NCBI GenBank assembly: GCA_031267685.1
Contig: JAIRYV010000050.1
Location: forward strand, 1-49,074
DNA length: 49,074 bases
Direction: 5' to 3'
DNA from: Treponema sp.
Lineage (GTDB): Bacteria > Spirochaetota > Spirochaetia > Treponematales > Breznakiellaceae
A program made the position numbers and the translations under genes. Under the pieces are notes generated by a model. The model saw only the letters and a list, made by a program, of their open reading frames with translations, had not been told where the DNA came from and made no database searches. The stretch's first letter is position 1; each line of letters starts with the position of its first letter. Of the stretch, positions 32,080 to 40,923 are shown in pieces.

Positions 32080-33513
32080 TTATTCCGGTTCCGGCACGTC
32101 ATCCTCGCCATTGTCGGAGGGTTCGTCAACAGGCGGCGGGGGAACCGACTTGACCGGGGGCAGTTCAAGTTCTTTCGGAACTGGAATATCGTCCAACGTA
32201 TTTCCGAACTTCAAAAACCGCACCTCATAGGGTTCCAGAACGCCCATGTCGATATAGGTTTTGTAGATTTCGGCTTCAATCTTGTCCTTATCGATATTCA
32301 TCTTTTCAAGTTCCGCCTGTTCCTTCTCGTTCATTGTTTGAAGAGGCAGGAATTTGATATATGGTTCGGGTATTTTTTGCCATTCGGAAATGATATGCAA
32401 GATATAAAGCAAGATAGGCTTTAAGTCCGTTGACTGGACAGACCGTACCGTGTCGTAGTAATTGCGCATATCGCTTTCGCCGGTTGCGTTCATGCCTCCA
32501 GGGGAAACGCCGAATAGCCGCGTTATAGGGTATCCGGTGTCCGCCGAGAGCAACATGAAAAGGATGTGCAACATATCGGGTATGCCTTGGAAGTTCACGG
32601 AATCCCGCGAAAACTCCTCTTCGCTATCCAGGTACTGCGAGCGGAATGCCGAGCGCGTTAAGTCCATGAGTTCCACGCGCTGCTGTATGGCAGCCTTGCC
32701 TTCCGGGGAAGTTAACAGCATGGCGAGGTCTTTGACCTTGTATTTCCCCACGCTCATCTCATCCAGAAGTTGGTCGATACTGCCCAACGATGAGCCAAGC
32801 ATTTTAAGGCGCTCCTCTGCGCGTTGGAGAACCGATATGCCCCAATACCAGTCATCCGCGCCGAGCGTGGCGGCGGTTTTTCGGGGCAGGGTATCTCCGT
32901 GGATTTCCATGACGCGGGTGTAGTGGACGAGCTTTTCTTCTTCCGCGCCACTGATGGTATCAAACTTGATGGGGTAAAATATCGGCTGGCCGTAACGCGG
33001 CTGACCGGGGTCAAGCTGGAACTGAATCCGCGAGAACTCAATTTCCGTACGGTCGAGGATTTTCAGTTTTTCAAAGGATTTGATTCGTCGGGGATCGAGG
33101 GGCTTGTCCATAGTCTGGCCGTCTACTACACCGATGAGAACCGCCGCGCCACCGAAAAGCCTTGCCCAATAGAAGGCCAGTTTCAGCTTCGTCTGTGATC
33201 CTATGAGCTCAAACACCTCATCGTATTTGTCGGTGTACTCGGCGGCCTTAATTTCGTCCACGTTAGGAAACTCATACTCCCATCCCTCGCGGAACATATC
33301 ATCAGGTAGCAGCTTCACAATCCGCGCCGCTAGGCCATCCTCGGCAAACATGGATTCCAGTTCGTCTTCCTGCAACAAGCCGTCAAAGCGGTGGTGGGTA
33401 TATCGCCTCTTTGCGTTTTTAGCATTGTTCAATCCGGTGATGAGGTTACTCCAGCCGTCCTTTGCAAACTTTTTTGCTTTTTCCAAAACGCCGGGCTTTT
33501 CATTCTCAGCCAT
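32080..33513 (-). CDS. Portal protein, DUF1073 family
   Basis: A 477-aa portal forming the DNA-entry ring. DUF1073 features include YTHHRFDGLLQEDELESMFAEDGLAARIV, the segment ARLFGGAAVLIGV, WGISVLQRAEERLK, and the conserved PITRLFGVSPGGMNATGESDMRNYYD, followed by a long helix QSTDLKPILLYIL. The ATG at 33513 follows AGGAGGATATT. The C-terminus is proline- and acid-rich. It stands between terminase and minor head genes, the usual order. Confidence 0.85.
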   Translation of the reverse strand: MAENEKPGVLEKAKKFAKDGWSNLITGLNNAKNAKRRYTHHRFDGLLQEDELESMFAEDGLAARIVKLLPDDMFREGWEYEFPNVDEIKAAEYTDKYDEVFELIGSQTKLKLAFYWARLFGGAAVLIGVVDGQTMDKPLDPRRIKSFEKLKILDRTEIEFSRIQFQLDPGQPRYGQPIFYPIKFDTISGAEEEKLVHYTRVMEIHGDTLPRKTAATLGADDWYWGISVLQRAEERLKMLGSSLGSIDQLLDEMSVGKYKVKDLAMLLTSPEGKAAIQQRVELMDLTRSAFRSQYLDSEEEFSRDSVNFQGIPDMLHILFMLLSADTGYPITRLFGVSPGGMNATGESDMRNYYDTVRSVQSTDLKPILLYILHIISEWQKIPEPYIKFLPLQTMNEKEQAELEKMNIDKDKIEAEIYKTYIDMGVLEPYEVRFLKFGNTLDDIPVPKELELPPVKSVPPPPVDEPSDNGEDDVPEPE

Positions 33514-33534
33514 AATATCCTCCTGAGTCATAGT

Positions 33535-33756
33535 TCAATCTATTGTTCCATCAATATTATATTTTTTTTCAAGGTTTTTCATAATTTCCATCGCAATATC
33601 TTTTATGCATACAGTATAACTTGTTGAATACAGACATTTGTCGCATTTCAATTTACACTTATTACACTTATAATTAACTATATTGCAAATACGAAAACAG
33701 GATTGGTAAACCACCTCATCATTAAATGAAACCTCCTGCGGCAAATTATATTTCAT
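33535..33756 (-). CDS. Cysteine-rich small protein
   Basis: A 73-aa protein between terL and portal, only 6 bp after the terL stop. It has eight cysteines, six of them in the block CNIVNYKCNKCKLKCDKCLY, a probable metal-binding knuckle, and a C-terminal helix (EIMKNLEKKYNIDG). It is AT-rich compared with its neighbours and may be a later insertion (moron). Unknown function. Confidence 0.5.
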   Translation of the reverse strand: MKYNLPQEVSFNDEVVYQSCFRICNIVNYKCNKCKLKCDKCLYSTSYTVCIKDIAMEIMKNLEKKYNIDGTID

Positions 33757-33762
33757 TTTCTT

Positions 33763-35220
33763 TCACGCCTCGTATAGAGCATCTGTATTACCTTGACTAT
33801 CCCACAGGGCATACCCTGCGGATAGATTATCTACCTGGTCATCGTGTGTGCCGAGCGGGAATGCCTCAATTTCCTCTATCCAGTCCTTGAGCCACGGCGC
33901 GTTAATCGGCACATGGACATTTCCAGCCTGAAAGATAGGCTCCAGCGGCGTTGCGCGAACAACCTTATCCCTGTTTTCCGGCACGGAATACACCATACGC
34001 TTTGATTTCAAGATCACCCTCATGGTCGATATAGCGTCCTTAGAATCCACGGAGCCGCCCACGCCGATTTTCACATAGGGGCCGTCCAGCTTGGCAATCA
34101 TGCGGATTTTCGTGTCGCGCTTCGGTGCGTTTTCTCGCATACGAACCACGTCTTTTATCCATAAGTGGATCATATTATCCTGAATTTGGAATGCAAGGAG
34201 GGTGCCGGAAGTCCAGTCCGGGTCTTGCTTGGCTCGCTCCTTCGCAGTATGCGCCAAGTCCCACACGCGGAACCACCGCAGGTTCTTCGGGTATTCCTCA
34301 ACGCGGTGGCGTACCAAGCACTCGGTATTGAGCATATTGCCACCGCGTTTCTTGGGGTCAAGCTGCATGAGGGATAAAAAGCCGTATTCGCCCAGAATAG
34401 CCCGGCGCTGCGTATACCACTTCTTGCTGAACCGCTCCGGGAACAGCGTACCGGTCGGATAGCGGTCACTCATGGCGGGGAACTTCAGGAAGTTAAACTT
34501 CGGAAACTCCGGGTCTGTATTTTGACTTTGTCTTATACGTCCGATTATATCGTCAACGTGCCACGGCGTAGCTAGAACGATGGTAATACTGACCTCCGCG
34601 CCACGAGTCATAAAATCGTTGGTGAATGCGTCCCACATCTTCTCTCTCATGGTGGCCGATTCCGCATCTGCGCGGTTGCGGCAATAGTCATCAAGAAGGC
34701 CGAGGTGATAGCCCTGCCCGGAAAGGCTGCCCAGCAAGCCGGAGGAGAAACACTCGCCTTCATGGTCTTTGATTTTCCAGTGTGCCCCAGAGAATGAGCC
34801 GGGGTCTAGTTCAATGTCGGGGAACAACTTTCGGTAGCCCCTGGTTTTGATGAGGTTCCTCGCCGTTTTTGAGAATCCCTTGGTGAGTTCTGTGGTATGG
34901 CCGCAGAGGATAACCTTGCAATCTGGGAATAGTCCGAGAAAATGTGCAGGGAGCTTTCGGGAAATTATCTCCGTTTTCCCGTGGCGAAATGGCAAAGTTA
35001 TCACCCAATATGTGCTTTTCCCCTGCCGAAACTTTTCCACCGCATAGTCAATACAGGCGCATATCTGCCGAGTGTGATAACCGACGATAAACGGCGTGGC
35101 CCGATTTGTCCATGTATATGACATGAAGCTCAGGTGATTATCTACGGCCTCCAGGCGCCGCAAGTAAAGGAGTTTCCAGATGTCGTCATCGGTAATATCG
35201 GTAATCCTAGTCTGCGGCAT
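33763..35220 (-). CDS. terL: Terminase large subunit
   Basis: A 485-aa packaging ATPase-nuclease. The Walker A variant TLPFRHGKTE lies at residues 75-84, Walker B with catalytic acid at YHLGLLDDY (171-179), and the coupling motif near TIVLATPWHVDD. The C-terminal nuclease region includes FRVWDLAHTAKE and the acidic GTHDDQVDNLSAGYALW. The start overlaps the HNH gene by 14 bases. It pumps DNA into the prohead through the portal encoded two genes downstream. Confidence 0.9.
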   Translation of the reverse strand: MPQTRITDITDDDIWKLLYLRRLEAVDNHLSFMSYTWTNRATPFIVGYHTRQICACIDYAVEKFRQGKSTYWVITLPFRHGKTEIISRKLPAHFLGLFPDCKVILCGHTTELTKGFSKTARNLIKTRGYRKLFPDIELDPGSFSGAHWKIKDHEGECFSSGLLGSLSGQGYHLGLLDDYCRNRADAESATMREKMWDAFTNDFMTRGAEVSITIVLATPWHVDDIIGRIRQSQNTDPEFPKFNFLKFPAMSDRYPTGTLFPERFSKKWYTQRRAILGEYGFLSLMQLDPKKRGGNMLNTECLVRHRVEEYPKNLRWFRVWDLAHTAKERAKQDPDWTSGTLLAFQIQDNMIHLWIKDVVRMRENAPKRDTKIRMIAKLDGPYVKIGVGGSVDSKDAISTMRVILKSKRMVYSVPENRDKVVRATPLEPIFQAGNVHVPINAPWLKDWIEEIEAFPLGTHDDQVDNLSAGYALWDSQGNTDALYEA

Positions 35221-35548
35221 TTCTTCCTTTACGCCACTTCAAAACTTTGGCTCTGCGGCCATACGAATCTGTTTTTACATGGCAGTCATGGCATAAAGCT
35301 AGACCGTTTTTAACGCTGAATTGTAACTCCGGGGCGACCGAAAATGGTTTAATGCGATGCGCTTCTAGTTTGTCTGCTGGTAGTTGCTTATGACATTGCT
35401 GGCATTCGTAATTATCACGCCTGAAAACGGCTTCACGCCATGCCCTGTAGGTCATTCCTGATTCGCGTTTTTCCCCCTCAAAATCAATGTTAAAATTGAA
35501 AGAGGACAGCTTGATGTTGTCAGTGTAATCCATGATTCTACGATTCAT
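35207..35548 (-). CDS. HNH endonuclease
   Basis: A 113-aa HNH protein. The zinc-binding cysteines are CQQCHK and CHDCH, and the HNH core spans ADKLEAHRIKPF...NGLALCHDCHVK. The ATG at 35548 overlaps the terS stop. An HNH gene beside the terminase genes is usual in HK97-like cos phages and in capsid-forming satellites, where it helps make the packaging cut. It lies here between terS and terL. Confidence 0.8.
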   Translation of the reverse strand: MNRRIMDYTDNIKLSSFNFNIDFEGEKRESGMTYRAWREAVFRRDNYECQQCHKQLPADKLEAHRIKPFSVAPELQFSVKNGLALCHDCHVKTDSYGRRAKVLKWRKGRNAAD

Positions 35549-35993
35549 TATCTGAATTATCCTTTTTGACGAGGCCGAGTTCTTGCCGTAGCTCCTTGGC
35601 CAACACACGACGCTCTTCTGGGTCTCGCGGGAATTCCATGCGGTCTCCGCCGCCAAGAAGGAGCTGCTGGGTAGGCTTGCCCATGATACGGTCGAGGACG
35701 CTGTTCGCCGCCGTCAGGGTACCGGTCTTCATGTCGTGAATGAAGGCCGATATACACAGAGCCACTATAACCGGCAGTTTGTTTTTATTGTCGCCATCAA
35801 TCATCTGTTGAAGTTCTTCGATAGTGTGTACTGCAATGATGTTTTTGAAAATGGCGACAAAATCTTCATTGGATACACCATTCTCCTTGATCCACTTCTT
35901 AAGCTTCGATGGTTTGCGGCCACGGTTCGCTGGCTGATACTCGGTTGAAAACCGTGTCCTTATTCCCGCCGCTAATCCGTCTTCTCTTGCCAC
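35538..35993 (-). CDS. terS: Terminase small subunit
   Basis: A 151-aa protein beginning at GTG after GGGAGG. The first 40 residues carry the basic NRGRKPSKLKKWIKENGVS segment, a pattern of DUF5681-like small terminases; the middle is helical and the C-terminus acidic (FPRDPEERRVLAKELRQELG). It should select the packaging site and hand DNA to TerL. It is the first gene of the packaging block and diverges from the plus-strand gene at 36111. Confidence 0.7.
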   Translation of the reverse strand: MAREDGLAAGIRTRFSTEYQPANRGRKPSKLKKWIKENGVSNEDFVAIFKNIIAVHTIEELQQMIDGDNKNKLPVIVALCISAFIHDMKTGTLTAANSVLDRIMGKPTQQLLLGGGDRMEFPRDPEERRVLAKELRQELGLVKKDNSDNES

Positions 35994-36110
35994 GCCGCCA
36001 ACCTCCCGTTTTTGACGCCGTTTTCCACGCCGTTTTTCTTGAAATATTTTTTAATTTCTCCTTGAAGAATAAAACCACCTGCCGTAATGTCAAAATATAA
36101 GGAGAACCAA

Positions 36111-36305
36111 ATGAGTGAGACAATGAAACATACCGAAGAAATGAACAACATTAAAATATGGCTGATGGCCGGGGCTATAACGTATGACAAAGCCAAAGAA
36201 ATGGCCGCGCCGCACCTTGCGGCTATGAACGAGAAGGCCCAAGAAATTGCGAAAAAATACGGAATAAAGCCACGCAAGATTACGTTTGCCGGGTTCATGC
36301 GGTAA
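36111..36305 (+). CDS. Small helical phage protein on the opposite strand
   Basis: A 64-aa rightward gene with AAGGAG six bases before its ATG (MSETMKHTEEMNNIKIWLMA). The pattern IKIWLMAGAITYDKAKEMAAPHLAAMNEKAQEIAKKYGIKP recurs in small uncharacterised phage proteins. It overlaps the end of the methyltransferase gene by 11 bp and diverges from terS. A weak promoter (TTGAAG-17-TAATGT, 36062-36090) precedes it. Transcription here would be antisense to the main operon, which may matter for regulation. Confidence 0.65.
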   Translation: MSETMKHTEEMNNIKIWLMAGAITYDKAKEMAAPHLAAMNEKAQEIAKKYGIKPRKITFAGFMR

Positions 36306-37668
36306 CCTCTTCCGCTTCGGCCTTTTCTTCACCGCTGATAGCGTCAATAAGCTCCTGCCTGTCGATTTTGCACTTCGCAGCGGCCTTTATCGGGTCGCCT
36401 TTCACAAATACCAAAATATTCTGATGGATTTTCCCGATTTTTCGAGACTTCACAAAGCCTTCCGCCACAGTGAGGGCCTTTGCCGCTATTTGAGTAACAA
36501 GGATCATCTCGTTGTAGAAGTGTACCCCGGCTTCCTCAAAGGCTTTGACAGTATCCGGGACAAGGCCGTAGTAAGTCCCTATCTTTGAGCGGGCCTCGCC
36601 GACAACGAAACAGGCAAAGGAATCCTCTTTCAAGCGGGCGCAGGCTTTCTTGATGATGTCCCCATAGGCGGCGCGAAATTCGGGATAGTCCATATTGGAG
36701 AGGTCTTCCGGCTGCTTACTGTACACCTCAAGGTTGGCATAGGGAGGGCAAGAGAAAATGAAGTCGGCTTCAAAACCGGATGGAAGGCTGGTGTCCATGT
36801 TCCTGCTGTCCCCGCAAATCCACACCGGCTTTTTGTCCTTCACGATTTCAATTTGTTCGTAGTTGGCTAAAACCTGTTCTTGCCGGAGGTCTATACCCGT
36901 GTAATCGTAGTTGAGGCTCCCCGCAATGATACCCCGGACAGACCCTCCGGCAAAGGGGTCAAGAATCTGCCCTCCAGCGGGACAGAACCATCGGTACATG
37001 ATCTCGCAGAGAACAGGATCAAAAATGCTCTCAGAGGGAAGATTCGAGCCTCTGATCTTCTTTTCCAGAGCAGCCATATTCTTGAGCATACCATCGTTTC
37101 GACCTCTCTCGCTCTTGATACCGAGGGATAGCCAGGCTTTCTTCCTGTCTTGCCAATAACCGGATGCTACACGGAAAACAGACAACGGAGGGATGATGAA
37201 ACGCTCAGCAAGGCTCCTGTGTTTTCCTTCGTCGGGCAAGATGTCGGGAAACTCGAATAGTTCCCCGCTGGGAAGGGCTAGGTCTCCCCATTCCATTTCA
37301 AGGCCGTTGATGAATTCCCGGAAACCTTCGACATCAATTATTCCAAATTGACTGTTGAGCTTCAGCAACAACTCTTTTGCTTCGGATTCATCTTTCGCTT
37401 CGACAAAAACAACGGGAAGTGGCGGGATTGAGTAGCCCATTTTCTCAAGCATGGGAACAGCAGCCAGCCTTCCATGCCCGTCAAGACAGTAATTCATGTT
37501 TTCGCTTTTCCAGATGAATTCAGGGAAACTCCATCCGTGTTTGATAATCGACCTGCAAAGTTTGCCGAGCATTTCATCGGTTCGCTTTTTGAGCTTGCCC
37601 TGAAATGGTGTTATATCGCCGTAGGGCAGACTGTCCGCCGTTTTACACGTTACACGTATTTCATTCAT
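36295..37668 (-). CDS. ParB-like domain fused to DNA methyltransferase
   Basis: A 457-aa phage protein. The N-terminal 130 residues resemble ParB/Srx-type nuclease domains (DITPFQGKLKKRT, then DGHGRLAAVPMLEKMGY). The C-terminal half is an S-adenosylmethionine-dependent methyltransferase: DPFAGG motif near residue 237, then YTGIDLRQEQ, and the catalytic SCPPY near 305, a class that methylates adenine N6 or cytosine N4. The ATG follows AAGGAG. Such fusions are common in phages and may mask restriction sites. Confidence 0.85.
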   Translation of the reverse strand: MNEIRVTCKTADSLPYGDITPFQGKLKKRTDEMLGKLCRSIIKHGWSFPEFIWKSENMNYCLDGHGRLAAVPMLEKMGYSIPPLPVVFVEAKDESEAKELLLKLNSQFGIIDVEGFREFINGLEMEWGDLALPSGELFEFPDILPDEGKHRSLAERFIIPPLSVFRVASGYWQDRKKAWLSLGIKSERGRNDGMLKNMAALEKKIRGSNLPSESIFDPVLCEIMYRWFCPAGGQILDPFAGGSVRGIIAGSLNYDYTGIDLRQEQVLANYEQIEIVKDKKPVWICGDSRNMDTSLPSGFEADFIFSCPPYANLEVYSKQPEDLSNMDYPEFRAAYGDIIKKACARLKEDSFACFVVGEARSKIGTYYGLVPDTVKAFEEAGVHFYNEMILVTQIAAKALTVAEGFVKSRKIGKIHQNILVFVKGDPIKAAAKCKIDRQELIDAISGEEKAEAEEVTA

Positions 37669-37728
37669 AAACACTCCTTACCAACGAACGTCCGGCAACG
37701 TCCCTGAAAAATAAATTACAGTATTTCG

Positions 37729-37757
37729 AGTATGCCATAATAGCCTGTGCTTCGCAA
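37729..37757 (-). promoter_or_regulatory. Weak promoter candidate before the methyltransferase gene
   Basis: Minus strand TTGCGA (37752-37757), 17-bp spacer, CATACT (37729-37734), about 60 bp before the start at 37668. The 148-bp gap holds no other clear feature. Confidence 0.3.
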
Positions 37758-37816
37758 GTATGCTTCAAAAGCTGCTTTGGTCGACATAATTTATTGATGT
37801 TGCTATAGCCTCCCGT

Positions 37817-38488
37817 TCATCCCTGTCTTTCCCCGTCTACTGTTCGCGCAAACCGTCGCGCTCTGTCTTTGTGGCTCTGCTCAAGAGCCATCAAGATCGC
37901 TTGTATCGACTGGCGGTCATAGAACCCACCATGGCTTCTCTTTTCCAGCATTTTCTTAATCTCGTTGCGGGTTTTAAGCGGTCTGAAATCGCGCTCGGCA
38001 TAGTGCTGGTACTGACGATCAAGCATGGCGTTGTATGCCCGCGGTATTGCTCCGGTGCGCACTATTGACCGATAAGCGCTCGCCTGCACATCGCCGTTAA
38101 AACCGCACATTGGGCAGTATGCCCACCAATCTTTCTCCGCGCTAGTATAATCATCAGCCGTCTGTGACCATAGGTAATGATGGCCGCAGCAGTCGCACTG
38201 TACCTCGGTGCCCCGGTGGATAAGCCGGTTACTTCCCACGCGCTCATAACCAGCAAGCGCGTCGCCGTCCGTTGCCCCAATATCGGCAAGGGCGGATTTA
38301 ATCGCCGAAAGGTCAAGGCCAAAACGATTGGAGACCGTAAACAGTTTTGATACCGCTTGGTCAAAGTCTCGATCAGGTATGGAGATGAGTATTTCGCGCA
38401 TGGCATTTTCGGCCATTTCGTTACGCTTACTCTTAGTAAAGTATTCAATGAGTCCGCTGATCTGGTCAAGCCGCTGGGAATCATTCAT
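37817..38488 (-). CDS. Phage protein with zinc-finger motif
   Basis: A 223-aa protein with a zinc-ribbon in the middle (VQCDCCGHHY ... YCPMCGF, residues about 95-130) and a helical C-terminal part with KTRNEIKKMLEKRSHGGFY. Its start overlaps the end of the 335-aa gene by four bases. Position beside a replication-organiser-like gene suggests a role in DNA replication or as a helicase-loading partner, but I do not recognise the family. Confidence 0.55.
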   Translation of the reverse strand: MNDSQRLDQISGLIEYFTKSKRNEMAENAMREILISIPDRDFDQAVSKLFTVSNRFGLDLSAIKSALADIGATDGDALAGYERVGSNRLIHRGTEVQCDCCGHHYLWSQTADDYTSAEKDWWAYCPMCGFNGDVQASAYRSIVRTGAIPRAYNAMLDRQYQHYAERDFRPLKTRNEIKKMLEKRSHGGFYDRQSIQAILMALEQSHKDRARRFARTVDGERQG

Positions 38489-39492
38489 GCAACGCTCTCC
38501 CGTTTTTCACGCGCCTTGCGTATCATTTCTAGGGTACGCTCATTATCCCTGCGTTTCCGCTCATCTTCCTCCTGCTGTTTTTGGTAGGAGGGTAAAATGT
38601 ATCGTTTAAGGGGTTGAGATTCATCACAGTATTTCTCAATGCCCTTTTTCAAAAACCCGGATAAGCTGTCATATACGCTCCCATGAGGGTCATACTTTTC
38701 GGGGCAATCCTTGACCTGGACATAGTTAGCGATAGATTTGCGTACAACTTCGGGTTGAGGGTATGTTTTCCAGATCGCTATTATATCCCTGCGCTCAAAG
38801 TCATTGAGGTTAAGCGCTATTATATTCGCTGGTGGATTGTGAACGAGCGCGTTCCACGTGCGGCGTATATCCTCGTACCATGTGTCAAATTTCCGAGCAG
38901 GCGATGATTCGTCCGGCTCAGCTGGTTTGGGCGCTTGCTCAACAGGACTTGGTTCGCGTTCCTGTTCTGGAGGTATCAATTTTCTCAAAGTTTCCTCAAA
39001 AACTTTTGGCCGTAAAAAAGGGGGTTGTTCATGCGCTTCAGCGCTCTTTTCCCTTTCCCTTTCTTTTTCATTGGAATTTGAATTTACATTGTTATTGTCA
39101 TTTACATTGCCATTTACATTATGGGTTGTTTCAAAACAACTGGTTGTTTCTGAATCAACCGGTTGTTTTTGAGTTAGTGGGTTGTTCTGGGCTGCTTCTT
39201 TGCCCGGTTTTTTGGCGTTCGTGTTCCCCTTCGGCGCTCCACCTTTTTTGCCGTTCACGCGCTGTTTGGCATGCCATTCCTCATCAGCACGCTTAGAGTT
39301 CAATATGAAATCCATCATCGGAATCCATACTATTTCCTCTAGCCCTTCAAAGTCCGGTTCTACGCCGTTGATTCCAAATTCAAACAGTGCGTCGTAAAAC
39401 CGAAGTCTCATTTCAGGCGACATTTTCTTTAATTGCTTGTGTGTTGTTTCGCACACAATGAAAGATGCGAAAAACTTTCCATCTGTAGACAT
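38485..39492 (-). CDS. Replication-organiser-like phage protein (DUF6291-like)
   Basis: A 335-aa protein. The first 85 residues (FFASFIVCETTHKQLKKMSP, RLRFYDALFEFGINGVEP, MDFILNSKRADEEWHAK) resemble N-terminal domains of phage replication initiators in the DUF6291 group, followed by the usual KRVNGKKGGAPKGNTNAKK-type basic linker. A low-complexity N/S/E-rich stretch (NVNGNVNDNNNVNSNSNEK) then separates a C-terminal helical domain. A direct role in loading the replication machinery is inferred. Confidence 0.6.
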   Translation of the reverse strand: MSTDGKFFASFIVCETTHKQLKKMSPEMRLRFYDALFEFGINGVEPDFEGLEEIVWIPMMDFILNSKRADEEWHAKQRVNGKKGGAPKGNTNAKKPGKEAAQNNPLTQKQPVDSETTSCFETTHNVNGNVNDNNNVNSNSNEKEREREKSAEAHEQPPFLRPKVFEETLRKLIPPEQEREPSPVEQAPKPAEPDESSPARKFDTWYEDIRRTWNALVHNPPANIIALNLNDFERRDIIAIWKTYPQPEVVRKSIANYVQVKDCPEKYDPHGSVYDSLSGFLKKGIEKYCDESQPLKRYILPSYQKQQEEDERKRRDNERTLEMIRKAREKRESVA

Positions 39493-39573
39493 TCTATCTA
39501 CTCTCCTTTTATTTTTTTTGGATGAATAAAGGCGGAAGACCCGCTTTCCACCATATTACTTGTCGAAATGTAG

Positions 39574-40197
39574 CTATGCTTTCCCATTTTCCCTCCCTCC
39601 TTTCATGGTTTCCATTGCCAGTTCTAATTTCGCCCTCACGAACTCGTAGACAAAGACATAAGGGTTTTGCACCCAGCAATAACGCCCCCTGTTTATGCGG
39701 TTCCAAAGGGCGGTGAATCCAGATTTATTATCTATATACGTCTTTCCATTAGCGTATCCTTTAAGAAAGCCCTCTTTTTGAGCATCCGATTCGGTTATCT
39801 CCTGTAATCGTTCAATTCGCACATTTTTTATTTGCAAAAATATCCGCGCCGCTTCGCGGGGCATGGATATTGAGGGCGTCCAGTCCCATGAAATATCGCC
39901 CTTGCCGCAATCGTCAAACATCGGATCGGCGCGATAGATGTAATCTCCGTTGGGCGCCTTCGTAAACGTTTCCCGCACCCAAAGATGATCGCCGATACAA
40001 TAGGGCGCAATACCGTCAAAGGCATGATCTGTATCCTTTTGGGGATGCATCCAAAACCCTTTTATACTGATAAAACCGTTTTTATCAGTACAGACAGGTT
40101 CTTTAACTACCCGTCGCGTCATGGTCTTATTCCCGGCAAGAATTGCCTTGACCATAGGTGTGGAAAAAATTATCGGTTTTTCTTTTTTATCATTCAT
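39574..40197 (-). CDS. ASCH-domain phage protein
   Basis: A 207-aa protein with ASCH-type features: KPIIFSTPMVKAILAGNKTMTRR at the N-terminus, GDHLWVRETF in the middle, and IKNVRIERLQEITESDAQKEGF followed by FTALWNRINRG and NPYVFVYEF. ASCH/PUA-like folds bind RNA or modified nucleotides; phage copies are frequent but unexplained. It starts within the end of the DUF5131 gene (ATGA overlap). Confidence 0.75.
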   Translation of the reverse strand: MNDKKEKPIIFSTPMVKAILAGNKTMTRRVVKEPVCTDKNGFISIKGFWMHPQKDTDHAFDGIAPYCIGDHLWVRETFTKAPNGDYIYRADPMFDDCGKGDISWDWTPSISMPREAARIFLQIKNVRIERLQEITESDAQKEGFLKGYANGKTYIDNKSGFTALWNRINRGRYCWVQNPYVFVYEFVRAKLELAMETMKGGRENGKA

Positions 40198-40883
40198 GTT
40201 GTCAGCCTCCCTAGATTTTTCTTTTGCACCACTTGAGTAAACTTCTCCAGTTCAGCGATAAGCTCAAGTATTTTTTCTTTCGGCGGCTCAGGGAGGTTAT
40301 TTTTCCCGCTGTCTGCGCCGATGTTTACCTGTCGCGCCTTTGTCATGCGGATTAGCTGCAACATTTTTTCGAGGTCAAAGTCAATAATCGGCTCGACCGT
40401 GATAGAAGTTACATAGCCTTGTTCGGCCAGTCGCGCCATTGCCAGTGCGCGAAGGCTAGTCGGAGGCGCCTTCCCCATTACCCCCGGCACCCAGCGATTT
40501 GTTTCAACTGTGGTACAGATTTGATGCAAACCGCTCGATATTCCAAATGAAGAAGAGACAATCCTTTGTGGATTCTTTGTTTGCAATAGATATATATTAT
40601 CTGGGAATCGTTGCGTATGAGCAACGACCTCAATAATATATTCATCGAGAATATCCGACGCGAATAAATCGCATCCAGAGCAGACGAAGATTACACCAAA
40701 GCGTCCAAGGTTCGCACGGAGTTCGGTCTCGACAAGATGCGGCTCGGCTTGTTCGCGCCGGAACCGCTTAACGATGCGTTTTACATAACAATATGAGCAA
40801 TCGTGCTGGCACCGGCCCCTTATCGGGTTCCAAAGCCAGTCCACGAAGGGGTACATATCACCCCTGGGATTTTTCAACGACAT
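40194..40883 (-). CDS. DUF5131 / phage Gp37-Gp68 radical-SAM-like protein
   Basis: A 229-aa protein with an N-terminal NPIRGRCQHDCSYCYVKRI cluster (CxxxCxxC) that could bind a 4Fe-4S centre as in radical SAM enzymes, then CSGCDLFASDI and TKNPQRI, typical of the Gp37/Gp68 group (DUF5131). Their substrate is unknown. It begins after CGGAGG and overlaps the ASCH gene by four bases. Confidence 0.75.
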   Translation of the reverse strand: MSLKNPRGDMYPFVDWLWNPIRGRCQHDCSYCYVKRIVKRFRREQAEPHLVETELRANLGRFGVIFVCSGCDLFASDILDEYIIEVVAHTQRFPDNIYLLQTKNPQRIVSSSFGISSGLHQICTTVETNRWVPGVMGKAPPTSLRALAMARLAEQGYVTSITVEPIIDFDLEKMLQLIRMTKARQVNIGADSGKNNLPEPPKEKILELIAELEKFTQVVQKKNLGRLTT

Positions 40884-40923
40884 TGTTTGCCTCCGACTGA
40901 GACAATGCCAAGCAACGTGTTTT

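Noticed and set aside
33290..33320. Second hammerhead core (CTGATGA on the minus strand)
   Set aside because: It lies within the portal coding region with no GAAA, stem or cleavage context. The same holds for other occurrences, such as near 31415 and 39285.
37716..37787. Leftward 23-codon frame (MSTKAAFEAYLRS...) before the methyltransferase gene
   Set aside because: No ribosome binding site at proper distance; it overlaps a candidate promoter.
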